DNA from: Opitutaceae bacterium BACL24 MAG-120322-bin51
Lineage (GTDB): Bacteria > Verrucomicrobiota > Verrucomicrobiia > Opitutales > Coraliomargaritaceae
DNA length: 64,000 nucleotides
Reading direction: 5' to 3'
NCBI GenBank assembly: GCA_905182465.1
Contig: CAJJBI010000003.1
Coordinates: 280,361 to 344,360 of the forward strand
Each line of letters opens with the position of its first letter. Position 1 is the first letter of the stretch. The translations under genes and the position numbers were made by a program. Of this stretch, positions 31,536-42,060 are shown in pieces. The notes beneath the pieces were generated by a model that was not told the DNA's origin, did not search any database, and was given only the letters and a program-made list of their open reading frames with translations.

Positions 31536-33048
31536 ATGCACCACCGAACTCTCGTATGCCTCACTTGGCTCATCATCATCACCTTTGCGGGCGTGCTCCG
31601 CTTGAGTAACTTAGAGACACGCCCCCTCCATGCAGATGAGGCGACCGGCGCGCGTATCCTATCGCAACGACTCGCAGGCGACTATCAGTTCAATCCAAAC
31701 CATTTCCATGGCCCATTACTCAGCTTGCTGACCGAGCCACTCGCGCGACTGCATGATGAAAACACTTGGCAGAGTCTCTCAATCGAAACACTACGCCTCA
31801 GCCCAGTAATAGCTGGCATACTACTATGCCTCACACCTCTGCTCTGGCGGCGGGTAATGGGTGATTATGGAGCCGCATTGAGTGCTGCCCTACTCGCCAC
31901 CTCACCCTTACTTGTCTACTACAGCCGCATGTATATTCACGAAAGCTGGCTAGCTCTTTTCGGACTACTCGGGCTGACCTTTACCTACCGCCTATACAAA
32001 GATCCGAACATAAAAAATGCCCTATTCGCTGGCATTTTCGTAGGCTGTATGTTCGCCACCAAAGAGACATCCGTCATCACGCTATTCGCTTGGATCATCG
32101 GCCTAGTCACTTGTATTTCCCTCATCCATCTCAGTCGAGATTCAGGAAAACCAAAATTCACGAACTATCTCATCCCCGCTGGCCTCGCCAGCTTGAGCGC
32201 CTTGTTAGTATCTGCCTTTTTCTATAGCAACGGCTTTCGTGACCCAGAGGGCATCACCGATGCTTTTCGCACCTATCTAGTCTACGAAACGACACTCGGA
32301 CACGATAAACCACTCACTTACTATTTAAGCTTACTCTTATGGCCTAAGCACCTGCTAGGCCAATGGTGGACAGAAGGCTTAGTCTTCGTTTTAGCGCGTC
32401 ACGGCGTGCATCTACGCTGTGCGCTGGCCCAAACTACGCAGCGCCATCTTACTAATTGCCCTAGCCTCCATCATACAACTCGGGATCTATAGCAGCATCG
32501 ATTATAAAACTCCTTGGTTGATGCTCTTACCGTGGGTGCATGTCTGCCTGCTCTCAGGCTTCTGCCTCAGTATGATTGGGTCCTACCATCGTATCACTCA
32601 AATCTGCCTCGGATGTTTCATATTGATGACACTTGTTTTTCAAACTCAGCAAAGTATCGCCTCAAGCCAAGCATTTGAGAATGACGCTCGATCTCCCTAC
32701 GCATACGTATCAACAAGCCGAGATCTCGTATCTTTGGAAGCTTGGCTCATGCAACTTGGCGAGATGACTCCCGAAATCAAAGACCAAACTGTCGCAGTAG
32801 TCGGCAACGGTTACTGGCCACTGCCGTGGTATCTACGAATGTTTAATAGCATCGGATATTGGGATCTACCCGAAGTAAATATGATAGACGCTCCACTTGT
32901 CTTTGCCATACAAGATTCCGCTCAACCTACCAATGCCCTCCTTAGCGATAGCCATGTCGCCTTTCCCCGAGGACTACGGACTAATGTCTCCATGACTCTC
33001 TATCTACGTAAGGATCTCTGGGAAAAATGGATCGAAACTCAGGCATGA
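31536..33048 (+). CDS. Agl23-like (TIGR03663-type) membrane glycosylation protein, one frameshift
   Basis: Start chosen at the ATG giving HHRTLVCLTWLIIITFAGVL; the open frame runs further upstream only because it overlaps the divergent gene. Residues 20-40 have LETRPLHADEATGA, with the acidic DE pair typical of PMT/ArnT-like glycosyltransferases. Many membrane helices follow. The frame breaks near 32405 and resumes as CIYAVRWPKL. The C-terminal part includes a soluble domain with VAVVGNGYWPLPWYLRMF. About 503 residues. By family it belongs to the proteins called Agl23, linked to lipid-linked oligosaccharide handling; the biochemical role in bacteria is unclear. It overlaps apbE by ATGA. Confidence 0.78.
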
Positions 33049-33836
33049 TCGACGCGCATACTTTCACACACGAGGCAATGAAGACGACCTTTACCCTGCG
33101 TCTTATGCATTCGCAGGTCGATCACGCGCGCGATGCCGCGAATCAAGCCTTTGCATTAATCGATGAAATTGAAAATGCCCTGAGCCGCTACATATCCGGG
33201 AGCGACGTCTCTCAAATTAACTGCATGCAGAGCGGGCAGTCCCTCTTTATTAGCGAGACTTGCTACGAATGCATGCGTATCGCCCTGAAAATTTATATCG
33301 ATACCGATGGCCTCTTCGACATCACACTAGGACGGCAAATTGAGCATCAAAAAAACAAATCAAAAGGCATCGCGCCTGCCCTCGAGGGGCAACTAATGGT
33401 CGATCCAGACCGACCTGCCATCCACTGCGTCGAAGCGGGCCGTGAAATTGATCTCGGTGGCATTGGAAAAGGTTATGCGCTCGACCGTATCGCGCCACTC
33501 CTTCGCGGCTTAGGGATCAAAAGTGGTCTCGCCTCCGCTGGGGCCAGCACACAGCTCGCCTTCGGAGAAAGTGCATGGAAGATCGAACTCTCGGGCTCAA
33601 CTGATATGCCCATTGTAGAACTTCAGAACCAAGCATTAAGTGTATCCGGAATTGAAATACAAGGTAGCCACATCGTCTCCCCGCGTCAGACAGAAATTAC
33701 ACACTACGCCCACGCGCGGGTAAGGGTGATCCACGAAGAAGCCGCTTGCGCAGACGCCTGGTCGACAGCTTGTCTACTCATGACAGAGAATGAGCTAGAG
33801 ACCGCAAAAGATCGAATCACGATCTATTGCAGTTAG
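33045..33836 (+). CDS. apbE: FAD:protein FMN transferase (ApbE family)
   Basis: Attaches FMN to a threonine of target flavoproteins, or inserts metal in Fe-S repair, depending on the member. The start is taken at the ATG overlapping the previous stop (ATGA). It has 263 residues without a signal peptide, so it is short and probably cytoplasmic, unlike typical lipoprotein ApbE. Motifs are LIDEIENALSRYISGSDVSQIN (about 38-58, shown in part), IDLGGIGKGYALDRI and the C-terminal ADAWSTACLLM, whose Asp and Thr bind Mg2+. Targets are not encoded nearby. It probably shares a transcript with the Agl23-like gene. Confidence 0.86.
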   Translation: MIDAHTFTHEAMKTTFTLRLMHSQVDHARDAANQAFALIDEIENALSRYISGSDVSQINCMQSGQSLFISETCYECMRIALKIYIDTDGLFDITLGRQIEHQKNKSKGIAPALEGQLMVDPDRPAIHCVEAGREIDLGGIGKGYALDRIAPLLRGLGIKSGLASAGASTQLAFGESAWKIELSGSTDMPIVELQNQALSVSGIEIQGSHIVSPRQTEITHYAHARVRVIHEEAACADAWSTACLLMTENELETAKDRITIYCS

Positions 33837-33855
33837 GTTATATGGGGCCTTATCT

Positions 33856-36800
33856 TTAGCTAATCAATTGCTTGATATCGTCGAGACTGACTTTGGCATT
33901 CGCAGCTTCAGACTCTTCGAAAAGCTCTTTCAAGATTTCGGCTTTACGGGCTTGAAGCTCTAAGACTTTTTCTTCGACGGTATTGGCGGCGATTAGCTTG
34001 ATGCTAGTCACAACTTTTGTTTGCCCGATACGGTGAGCACGATCCGTCGCTTGGGCTTCAGCAGCGGGATTCCACCATGGATCGTAGTGAATAACGGTGT
34101 CGGCTCCGGTCAGGTTGAGACCAGTGCCGCCAGCTTTGAGTGAAATCAAGAATACGGGAATGCTTTCGTCTTCGTTAAACTGATCACAGATCGCCAAACG
34201 GTTTTTAGTACTTCCGTCGAGGTAGCAAAACTTGTGGTCTTTATTCTCTAAGTGTTGGGCGAGTAGTTTGAGCGCAGTGACGAAACTGGAGAAGACGAGA
34301 ATACGGCTTCCAGCATCGAGACACTCGTCGAGAACTTCGTCGAATGCGGCGAGTTTAGCGCTTTCCTTTAAAGGAAAGTCTTCATCTAGAATGCGTGGAT
34401 CGACGCAAGCTTGGCGTAAGCGGAGCAGTTCGGTAAAAGCGGCGAATTGAACACGACCTCGGTTCGCACCAGACATTTCCAAATTGAAAATATCACGACG
34501 GGTTTTCTCAAGAGTTTCTTGGTAGAAGCGTTGCTGCTGACTGCCAAGCTCACAGAAAAAAGTTTTTTCAATCTTATCAGGTAATTCGGGCGCCACTTCA
34601 GTCTTCGTGCGGCGGAGGATGTAAGCAGCAGCGCGCTCAGTCTGGCGTTTATTGTGCCATGTTTTATCGTCTAAGCTGAGCTTTCCAGTGGGCTTATCTA
34701 TATAGCCTGGCATAAGGAAACTGAAGAGTGAGAAAAGGTCGTCGAGAGAGTTTTCGACGGGCGTGCCAGTAAGAAGAAATCGGCCTCCAGCGTGGAGACT
34801 CATCAATGTTTTAGCATTTTGGCTGCGACGGTTTTTAATGTGCTGCGCTTCATCCCCGATCACGACACACCACTCCATCAAGCCAAGCATTTCAGCGTCT
34901 TGGCGGAGTGTGCCGTAGGAGGTGATCACGGTGTCATACTCTTCAAGCACGCTGAGCTCTTTAGCGCGCTTACTTCCGTGGTGCTTAAGAGTTTTTAACT
35001 TAGGGGTAAAACGGGCAGACTCACGTTGCCAGTTCTCTACAAGACTGGCTGGACAGACGACGAGTGCGGGATACCGCTCCTGCCCTGCCACCGTCAAATG
35101 GCTATCCTGGTTTCGGATACACTCGATCAAAGCGAGCGCTTGAAGAGTTTTGCCCAGCCCCATTTCGTCAGCAAGGATGCCACCGAGCTTGTGGCGATAG
35201 AGGTGCCAGAGCCATGCGGTGCCGATGCGTTGATAAGTCCGCAAGATCGAGTCAAAGCCTGGGCGGACCGGGGCAGGTTCGAGGGCGCCGACTTCTTTGA
35301 GTGCTCGACTGCGGGACTGCCAAGCTTGAGGAGGTTGCCAACCTTCGCAGAGTTCGTCGAGTAGGTCTTCGACATCAGAGAGCTCACGCGTGTCGAGACG
35401 TTTTGTAAAAGTGGGAGTAAAGGGACGGTCGGCTTGGCCGCTAACGGCGCGCTCGATCTCGTGCAGTTGCTCGATTGAGTTGCGGTCGAGCAAGGTAATC
35501 CCACCTCTGTTGGTCTCGACGTAGTTTTTACTACTGGCTAGGGCGCGACGTAGATCCGTCTCGTCAGTTTGCTCACTTAGGGTGATGGCGAGGGCGAATT
35601 TACCCGCGTCTTCTTTGGCTTCGATTTGGAGGGCAGAGATTTCGACTTCTTTGAGTTTAGCTTTGAAGTTATCCGTGAACTCGGCCTCCCATTCGTCCTT
35701 GAGTGCCTTCCAGTGAGCTGCGAGGAAATTGAGCGTCTTGTGGCGATCGCGCAACCACCACTTGCGGTTACTAGGCTCGAGTAGAAAGCCCTCAGACTTG
35801 AGAATAGTACGTAAGGCTTGGACATCAGCATTCTCACCCGACGGCAAACGTATGGCAATATAGTGAGTGGACCCGTCGACGACGACGCGACTAGTCGAGT
35901 GACCCTCCATAGAAGCGGCAGCCTCGCTCGCAATAGGGTAATCCCCTTTTTTTGTTTCCCAGAGTTTGGGGCGTTTGGCCTCAGCGATCGCACGTAGATT
36001 TGGCTTAGCTTTTGCGCGTAAGTTGATGTCAGCACGGATCTGGTGCTTACTCGGATTGGTGTCGAGACGCTTCGCCGGACTCAGGTCAAGGGCGACTGGC
36101 TCTGGCTCGGGAGTTGCGTGTTCGGCTTCCAGCTCGCTCAGGTATTCGTAGACGCCTGTTAGTTGGCCATTTTGCCAATCAATGGGCGCGTTGGGCTTTT
36201 TGACCCAATACACAATAGGCTCACCTACGACGGCATCAAGGAGCTTGCGAACTTGTGCGCTTGTAAGCTGGACCAGGCTGGCGAGTTTACCGCCACACCA
36301 CGACTCGATGAGTTTGAGCACAGCAACTTGTTTAGAAGCGACTTTGTATTTCTGGCGAGGGTTGAGCTTGTTCAGCGGTAAGATCTCGCGGCCTGCGGCG
36401 GCATCAAATTTGAGGACAATCCCTCCACGATCAGCGGCTTCTGGCAAGTTAGGCGGGAGGAAAATAAGCAAGCGTAGCGGGAGACCATCTTCACCGATTT
36501 TTATGGAGCTTACACGGGGGACTTTTGGCTTTTCGGGCTTGGAAGCAGGTTCTGATTTTGGGGGTAAAACCTCTCCTGCTGTCGGAATATGCGCCGCTTC
36601 GTTTTTAAGGGCTTCATAATGGAGCGCGGCGGCGAGGGCATGTACGCACACTTTACGCTTACGACCGTCAGCACAGGTGCAGGTATTTTCAGCGAACACA
36701 GTGGAGCGAAGATTTAGTTTTGGCGTGTAAATACCGTCACCCCCGTCGACGAGCCCCGTCAATACGGGACTCTCCCACTCGGCTGACTCAACAAAGTGGG

Positions 36801-36900
36801 ACTCAAAGAGCTTTTCAGCCTGCCGAAAGACGATACCCCCGCCCAACTCAATGAGGAAGCTGCGGTCGAAGCTAGGTGCGGGTTTAAGGGGAAGTGGCAT
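33856..36900 (-). CDS. SNF2-family helicase with SWIM zinc finger
   Basis: A 1014-residue ATP-dependent DNA translocase. The N-terminal SWIM finger is [14 protein letters not shown] (about residues 75-90). The SNF2 ATPase half has [20 protein letters not shown] (about 570-590), [22 protein letters not shown] (a DEAQ version of motif II) and [17 protein letters not shown]. The helicase C domain has [33 protein letters not shown] and [14 protein letters not shown]. The long middle (about 250-480) matches the variable region of bacterial SNF2 proteins. Bacterial members help RNA polymerase recycling or DNA repair; no defence partners are adjacent, so housekeeping is more likely. Divergent from elbB. 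Confidence 0.93.
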   Translation of the reverse strand: MPLPLKPAPSFDRSFLIELGGGIVFRQAEKLFESHFVESAEWESPVLTGLVDGGDGIYTPKLNLRSTVFAENTCTCADGRKRKVCVHALAAALHYEALKNEAAHIPTAGEVLPPKSEPASKPEKPKVPRVSSIKIGEDGLPLRLLIFLPPNLPEAADRGGIVLKFDAAAGREILPLNKLNPRQKYKVASKQVAVLKLIESWCGGKLASLVQLTSAQVRKLLDAVVGEPIVYWVKKPNAPIDWQNGQLTGVYEYLSELEAEHATPEPEPVALDLSPAKRLDTNPSKHQIRADINLRAKAKPNLRAIAEAKRPKLWETKKGDYPIASEAAASMEGHSTSRVVVDGSTHYIAIRLPSGENADVQALRTILKSEGFLLEPSNRKWWLRDRHKTLNFLAAHWKALKDEWEAEFTDNFKAKLKEVEISALQIEAKEDAGKFALAITLSEQTDETDLRRALASSKNYVETNRGGITLLDRNSIEQLHEIERAVSGQADRPFTPTFTKRLDTRELSDVEDLLDELCEGWQPPQAWQSRSRALKEVGALEPAPVRPGFDSILRTYQRIGTAWLWHLYRHKLGGILADEMGLGKTLQALALIECIRNQDSHLTVAGQERYPALVVCPASLVENWQRESARFTPKLKTLKHHGSKRAKELSVLEEYDTVITSYGTLRQDAEMLGLMEWCVVIGDEAQHIKNRRSQNAKTLMSLHAGGRFLLTGTPVENSLDDLFSLFSFLMPGYIDKPTGKLSLDDKTWHNKRQTERAAAYILRRTKTEVAPELPDKIEKTFFCELGSQQQRFYQETLEKTRRDIFNLEMSGANRGRVQFAAFTELLRLRQACVDPRILDEDFPLKESAKLAAFDEVLDECLDAGSRILVFSSFVTALKLLAQHLENKDHKFCYLDGSTKNRLAICDQFNEDESIPVFLISLKAGGTGLNLTGADTVIHYDPWWNPAAEAQATDRAHRIGQTKVVTSIKLIAANTVEEKVLELQARKAEILKELFEESEAANAKVSLDDIKQLIS

Positions 36901-37004
36901 GTCCTGTTAGAAACGGACAAAATATCGTATTGGATGCAACCCCTCAGAAATATTTCGTTCTATTGGAATTGCAGAAGAGTATGGAGTATTTATCAATCTG
37001 GATC

Positions 37005-37667
37005 ATGAAAACAAAGGTTGCTGTTATTTTGTCCGGCTGCGGCGTCTACGATGGCGCCGAGATCCAGGAGTCTGTATTAACACTACTCGCCCTGGAAAAA
37101 GCTGGCGCAGAGGTGAGTTGCCTAGCGCCTGATATTACCCAAAGGCAAGTGATTGATCATTCGAGTGGTGATGAACTAGAAGAGGAAGATCGTAACGTAA
37201 TGGTCGAGGCGGCACGCATCTCGCGAGGGAAAATTCTGCCGCTAGACAACGTAAAGGCGGACGATTTTGACGCATTTATCTACGTGGGTGGCTTCGGCGT
37301 GGCCAAAAACTTGTCCAGTTACGCCTTCGACGGCGCCAATTACGATGTTGATCCCGCCGTAATCGATCTCATTCAGGCGACTCACCTAGCAGGTAAACCG
37401 CAGGGTTTTATGTGTATCGCGCCTATCCTCGCGGCGCGTGCACTCGGAGAGCAGCACGTCAAATTGACCATTGGTAACGATGCTACCACAGTCACCGCAA
37501 TAGAGGCCAAAGGGGCTCATCACGTCGACTGCTCAGTCGACTCGATTGTGGTCGACCAAACCAATCGTGTGGTAACAACCCCAGCCTACATGCTTGCCCA
37601 ATCGATTACCGAGGCAGAGCTGGGGATAAATCAACTCGTCGAGGCCGTGCTAAACATGCGCCTGTAA
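37005..37667 (+). CDS. elbB: ElbB-like DJ-1/PfpI-superfamily glyoxalase
   Basis: A 220-residue cytoplasmic protein of the ES1/ElbB group. The start is the inner ATG, giving KTKVAVILSGCGVYDGAEIQ, the family N-terminus. GFMCIAPILAARALG holds the nucleophile cysteine elbow (about residue 127). FIYVGGFGVAKNLSSYAFDG is a family signature. E. coli ElbB was linked to isoprenoid biosynthesis and shows weak glyoxalase activity. It lies divergent from the SNF2 helicase with a 104-base gap. Confidence 0.92.
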   Translation: MKTKVAVILSGCGVYDGAEIQESVLTLLALEKAGAEVSCLAPDITQRQVIDHSSGDELEEEDRNVMVEAARISRGKILPLDNVKADDFDAFIYVGGFGVAKNLSSYAFDGANYDVDPAVIDLIQATHLAGKPQGFMCIAPILAARALGEQHVKLTIGNDATTVTAIEAKGAHHVDCSVDSIVVDQTNRVVTTPAYMLAQSITEAELGINQLVEAVLNMRL

Positions 37668-37776
37668 GGTGAAATTTATGATGATTGCGAGCTTGACGGA
37701 GCCAAACTGTAGCCTTTAATCCGCCAATTCAAATCCAGTCACGCTTTCGACACTTTAATTCAATAAAACACATTCC

Positions 37777-37956
37777 ATGGGACAGCCAAAACGCAAACAA
37801 TCTAAGCAACGCAGCCGCAAACGCCGCGGCGCGACTACTTTCGCACTGCCACAACTCTCGAAAGACTCACAGGACGGCACTCTTTTCCGCCCTCACCGCG
37901 TAAATCCTGCAAACGGCATGTATCGTGGCCGCCAAGTGCTCGACGTTGAAGTCTAG
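37777..37956 (+). CDS. rpmF: 50S ribosomal protein L32
   Basis: A 59-residue basic protein that begins GQPKRKQSKQRSRKRRGA, the L32 N-terminus, and ends RGRQVLDVEV. It lacks the CXXC zinc motifs, so it is the zinc-free form. It is followed by plsX and fabH, the order long known from E. coli and many other bacteria, which supports the call. Confidence 0.93.
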   Translation: MGQPKRKQSKQRSRKRRGATTFALPQLSKDSQDGTLFRPHRVNPANGMYRGRQVLDVEV

Positions 37957-38014
37957 AAGACTCTAGTTAAGCCATCTGCTCCTGCCTCCTGCTACTTTAA
38001 TTTGACTTACTACA

Positions 38015-39058
38015 ATGGTCGCACCCGACGGTAAATGCACCATCGCGGTCGACGCAATGGGAAGCGACCTTGGGCCCACGGAATTTATACGTGGACTTTT
38101 GTATGCGACTGAGGAGCTTGGTCTCGACTGCGACTTCACTCTCGTGGGTAAGGGGCGCTTATTGGAGCGCCTTTTGAAGGTTCGCAAGTTCAGCATAGAT
38201 CCGGCCAAGATCCAAGTCCACCACGCAAGCGAGGTGGTCAGCATGACGGACAAGCCGATCCAAGCGCTGCGCAAGAAAAAAGACTCATCAATGGCTCAAG
38301 CCATCGAGCTACTCCGAGCTGGCAAAGCCGATGCAGTCGTCAGCTGCGGTAATACAGGCGCCCTGATGGCTGGTGGCACACTGCGCATGCGCCCACTAGA
38401 CGGCGTCGATCGCCCTGCTCTAGGCATCATCGTGCCCAGCAAAAAAAAGCCCTTTGTCCTTATCGATGTCGGAGCGAATCCAGAATCTAGTTCGCTCAAT
38501 CTAATGCATAATGCGGTGCTTGGTTCAAACTACGCCAAAGCGGCCCTTGGCATTGAGAACCCTCGTGTTTCTCTGCTCACCATCGGCACCGAGGAAGGCA
38601 AAGGTAATAGCCTAATTAACGCATCGGGAGTTTATCTGCAAGCGATCGACAAGAAGGTGATCAACTATGTGGGTCCAATTGAAGGCTTCCAGATTTTCGA
38701 TGGAGACGTCGATGTAATTGTTTGCGATGGTTTTGTAGGCAACGTTGTTCTGAAATCAAGCGAAGCAGTCTTCGGCTTCGTCGGTAGTACCATGAAAGAA
38801 GAACTCGTGCGTAATCCCAAGCGGATCATCGGTGCAGCGCTCTCCAAGTCAGCCTTCCACGACATGAAAGTGCGACTCAGCCCCGACCAGCACGCTGGCG
38901 CCCCGCTCCTCGGTCTCAAAGGTAATGTTTTGAAATCACACGGCTCTTCAAATTACATAGCGATTGCCAATGCTTTACGCATTGCTCGCCAAATTGTGAG
39001 GCATGATATGATTGACTCAATCAGCTCCGATATCAATCAAGCTAATGACTTAGTCTAA
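38015..39058 (+). CDS. plsX: Phosphate acyltransferase PlsX
   Basis: Converts acyl-ACP and phosphate to acyl-phosphate, which PlsY uses to start phospholipid synthesis. The protein has 347 residues. Motifs: IAVDAMGSDLGP at residues about 10-21, VVSCGNTGALMAGGTLRMRPLDGVDRP near 108 (quoted in part: CGNTGALMAGG), VLIDVGANPES, VIVCDGFVGNVVLKSSEA, and the end KSHGSSNYIAIANALR. Peripheral membrane enzyme. It sits 58 bases after rpmF and 62 before fabH. Confidence 0.95.
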   Translation: MVAPDGKCTIAVDAMGSDLGPTEFIRGLLYATEELGLDCDFTLVGKGRLLERLLKVRKFSIDPAKIQVHHASEVVSMTDKPIQALRKKKDSSMAQAIELLRAGKADAVVSCGNTGALMAGGTLRMRPLDGVDRPALGIIVPSKKKPFVLIDVGANPESSSLNLMHNAVLGSNYAKAALGIENPRVSLLTIGTEEGKGNSLINASGVYLQAIDKKVINYVGPIEGFQIFDGDVDVIVCDGFVGNVVLKSSEAVFGFVGSTMKEELVRNPKRIIGAALSKSAFHDMKVRLSPDQHAGAPLLGLKGNVLKSHGSSNYIAIANALRIARQIVRHDMIDSISSDINQANDLV

Positions 39059-39120
39059 ACTGCCCATCGATTAGGGCGCAGTGTATAGATCGATCATCCA
39101 CGTAGAACCAACTTTTCTCA

Positions 39121-40119
39121 ATGTCTCAGCCTACTCAATCCGTCATCATAACCGGCACTGGTGCCTACACGCCTGCCAACGTGGTAACAAATGATGACAT
39201 GGCCAAAATCGTAGACACTTCAGACGAGTGGATCCGCACACGCTCTGGCATCAGCGAACGCTGTTTCGCAGCTGAAGGCGAGACAACCAGCGACATGGCT
39301 GTAGCCGCCGCCGAGAAGGCTATCTCAGCAGCAGGTATCGACCGCAGGGACATTGATCTCATCATCGTGGCCACGATGACACCCGACATGCCCTTCCCCT
39401 CCACCGCATGCATCCTCCAGAGCAAGCTCGGCTTGGGTAACATTACCGCATTTGACATTCAAGCTGCCTGCTCAGGCTTCATCTACGCGCTCAATACGGG
39501 CTGTAATATGCTACGCTCGGGTGCCTACAAGAAAGCACTCATTATCGGCGCGGAGAAGATGAGTTCGATCTTAGACTTCCAAGACCGAGCCACTTGCGTG
39601 CTCTTCGGCGATGCGGCAAGCGCGATCATCATTGAAGCCTCCGATAGAGCCGAAGTCGGCGTGTTAGGTAGCATCACTGGCTCCGACGGCTCCGACCCCA
39701 GCCTACTTCATCAACCTGCCGGCGGTTCAAAGATTCCCTCCTCTCACGAATCGATCGACGCGCGTCAACATTTCATTAAGATGAACGGTAAGGAGATCTT
39801 CAAGCAGGCCGTTCGCGTCATGGGACAAGTCAGCAACGACATCCTAGGGCAATACAGCTTGAAGGCAGACCAAATCGACCTTCTCATCCCGCATCAAGCC
39901 AACATGCGCATCATTGAAAGCCTCGCGAAGCGAATGAAGCTGCCAATGGAAAAATTCCACAACAATCTCGATCGCTTCGGTAACACCTCTGCCGCTTCCA
40001 TCGGACTCGCCCTTGACGAGGCCTATCGCAAGGGCCGCATCCAATCTGGCGACCTGATCCTTCTCGTCGCTTTCGGGGCGGGCTTGACCTGGGGTGCCTC
40101 ATTGATTAAATGGCAATAA
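39121..40119 (+). CDS. fabH: 3-oxoacyl-ACP synthase III
   Basis: Starts fatty-acid synthesis by joining acetyl-CoA to malonyl-ACP. At 332 residues it has normal length. The catalytic triad is visible: Cys in [14 protein letters not shown] (about 116), His in [11 protein letters not shown] (about 260), and Asn in [15 protein letters not shown] (about 290). The N-terminus has [18 protein letters not shown] and [15 protein letters not shown]. It completes the rpmF-plsX-fabH group. Confidence 0.96.
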   Translation: MSQPTQSVIITGTGAYTPANVVTNDDMAKIVDTSDEWIRTRSGISERCFAAEGETTSDMAVAAAEKAISAAGIDRRDIDLIIVATMTPDMPFPSTACILQSKLGLGNITAFDIQAACSGFIYALNTGCNMLRSGAYKKALIIGAEKMSSILDFQDRATCVLFGDAASAIIIEASDRAEVGVLGSITGSDGSDPSLLHQPAGGSKIPSSHESIDARQHFIKMNGKEIFKQAVRVMGQVSNDILGQYSLKADQIDLLIPHQANMRIIESLAKRMKLPMEKFHNNLDRFGNTSAASIGLALDEAYRKGRIQSGDLILLVAFGAGLTWGASLIKWQ

Positions 40120-40135
40120 TCTTCTAAAAATCACT

Positions 40136-41154
40136 ATGCAACATACGACCGCTACCATCCTCGCTATCTGGCTAATACTAGCCACCTCGCTGCATGCCCA
40201 GCTCAACCCGCTCGAATGGTTCGCCGCGAAGACGAAAGACCTCGTCGAACTCAATATAGCGAGCGCCGCCCAAGAGTCCGAAGCATCCGCCCTACTTGAA
40301 ACTGCGAAGGCAAAACTTGCTGCTGGCAGCACTGGCTCGGCTGACCGCAGCTTTAAGAAAATTATTAAGAAATACCCAAAGACTGCGGCCAGTGGGGATG
40401 CCCGCTTCCTCCATAGTCAAATCCTCATGGGCAAGGGTCGATGGGACAAAGCCTTCGTCAGCTTACAGGAGATTATCTTCAAGCATCCAAACTACGAAAA
40501 TTTCAATCAAGTGCTCAGCGCTCAGTTTGATTGTGCCACCGCTCTTATGGAGGGTGCCCGTGGCCGAATCCTCTGGATTATTCCAGGCTTCGAGCAACCC
40601 GACAAAGCAGCTCGCCAGTTTGAACAGATCGTTCGCAACGCACCCTACAGCGACTACGCACCCCTCGCACTTATGAACATCGCAATCGTCTCTGGGCAGA
40701 ACGAAGACCCGAAGATGCCATCGATGCGCTTGATCGTTTGATCAACTATTACCCTCAGAGCATGCTCGCGCCCGACGCCTATTATAACATGGCGCAGACC
40801 TATTCCAACCTAGTCAATGGAGCGGAATACGATCAAGGCTCGACGCGCCAAGCTATCAGCTACTACGAAGACTTCCTCATTCTCTTCCCTCAGAGTAGCC
40901 ACTTAGGCCAAGTTGAGAGCAACCTCGATACAATGGAAGATCTGCTTGCGCGCAGTCGCCTCAACCTCGGCGACTTTTTCTATAATTATCGCTCAAATAA
41001 TACGGGCGCGTTAGCCTTCTATAACGAGACCATTACGATCGCGCCAGAATCGGAGGCAGCCGAAGAAGCCCGTGCCCGTATCGCCGATATTGAAGCAGGA
41101 GTCCAACCCACCACTGGCGCCAGCATTCTTCGCAAGCTCCTCCTTGCAGACTAA
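40136..41154 (+). CDS. BamD-like outer-membrane-assembly TPR protein, one frameshift
   Basis: N-terminal signal peptide ([18 protein letters not shown]) without a clear lipobox. Tetratricopeptide-type repeats follow: [39 protein letters not shown] and [20 protein letters not shown]. The first frame ends at 40741. Adding one C at GACCCG near 40712 continues [21 protein letters not shown] and more repeats to 41154, about 340 residues. The pattern and length fit BamD/YfiO (or CpoB-like) proteins. It lies 16 bases after fabH and 35 before an LptE-like gene, so it is part of an envelope-building cluster. Confidence 0.8.
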
Positions 41155-41189
41155 TTTCTTCTCTAAGCAGTGAAATTAACTCTCTTAAA

Positions 41190-41763
41190 ATGAAGATGCT
41201 CCCACACGTCGCTCGCAGCCAGCATACTAGCAATACTCGCGATTTTACGGCCGCCTTCATCAGCGGCTGCAATTCTTACCAATTTGGTAACCCAGCCGAG
41301 CTAGCCCTTCGAGTCGATCTACATCAAACCAGTCACCAATGATAGCTTCGCTCCCCAAGCGCAAGCTATACTCAGCTCGCAGATTCGTGACGTATTCATC
41401 CATGATGGGCGCACAAAGCTCGTTACCAGTAGTGAAGCCGCCGATGCAGTCCTCATTGTAAATCTGACCGAATATAATCGCCGCGCTGCCGCGCGCCAGA
41501 GTGTCGACACAACAGTGGCCGCGAGTTTCAGCCTCCTCTCGCCGCGAAGTCTCACTCTTCAATCAAAACAAGGGCGATTACTACTTCCAAGAGCGCATAG
41601 ATCCGAAAATCTCCATCGCTTACGTGGAAGACCCATACGCCAATCCGGAGACAGCCAGACACAAGATTTCCTACAATCGGAATACCAAGCCATGCCACGC
41701 CTCACCCGCGACTTAGCGCGTCGAATTGCCGACGAGGTGCTCAACCCATGGGAACCTAGGTAG
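41190..41763 (+). CDS. LptE-like LPS-assembly lipoprotein, several frameshifts
   Basis: No single frame covers the gene, but the pieces read as one LptE. A hydrophobic leader SLAASILAILAIL (about 41205-41250) is followed by AFISGCNSYQFG, a lipobox ending at Cys. Then come PFESIYIKPVTNDSFAPQ, ILSSQIRDVFIHDGR, ADAVLIVNLTEYNRR, EVSLFNQNKGDYYFQ and a tail MPRLTRDLARRIADEVL, the usual LptE end. I count at least five shifts across about 190 codons. LptE plugs LptD to insert lipopolysaccharide in the outer membrane. Many shifts in a short gene with perfect protein-level continuity suggest poor local base quality, though decay cannot be excluded. Confidence 0.75.
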
Positions 41764-41787
41764 AGTCTTATAATAGTCTATTTCTGT

Positions 41788-41816
41788 AAAACGCTGACAC
41801 CTGTCAGCGTTTTTTT
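41788..41816 (+). terminator. Rho-independent terminator after the lptE-like gene
   Basis: Stem AAACGCTGACA / TGTCAGCGTTT with a tight loop and a run of six T. It closes the rpmF-to-lptE cluster. Confidence 0.93.
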
Positions 41817-41973
41817 ATGGGGTGCTAGCGAGGTGAGCCTCCAATTGAGCGACCTTCCGTACTAGTCCATGAGCTTAATTAAGCGGAACTGTGCCCTAAT
41901 CAGTCATCAAACGGGAACTAGTTCTTAGAGAACTACCACCTTTTAAATTTAATACATGAGATTAGCATGCTAA

Positions 41974-41988
41974 TGATACTCAGTATCA
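41974..41988. promoter_or_regulatory. Perfect 7-1-7 palindrome, probable Fur operator
   Basis: TGATACTcAGTATCA is a perfect inverted repeat around a single central base. It differs from the classical Fur box TGATAATnATTATCA at one position per half. It lies 72 bases before a siderophore-type TonB receptor, inside an AT-rich stretch that should hold the promoter. A Fur-family gene is present at 17 kb. Confidence 0.7.
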
Positions 41989-42060
41989 ATAAATACTTGA
42001 CTTATCCAAAAAGCTATTGAGACTCATTCCTGCTATAAATTTTTCACCAACAACAAACTA

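Noticed and set aside
33856..36900. SNF2 gene as part of a defence system such as DISARM
   Set aside because: No methylase, PLD nuclease or DUF1998 partner is adjacent; the neighbours are ElbB and ApbE.
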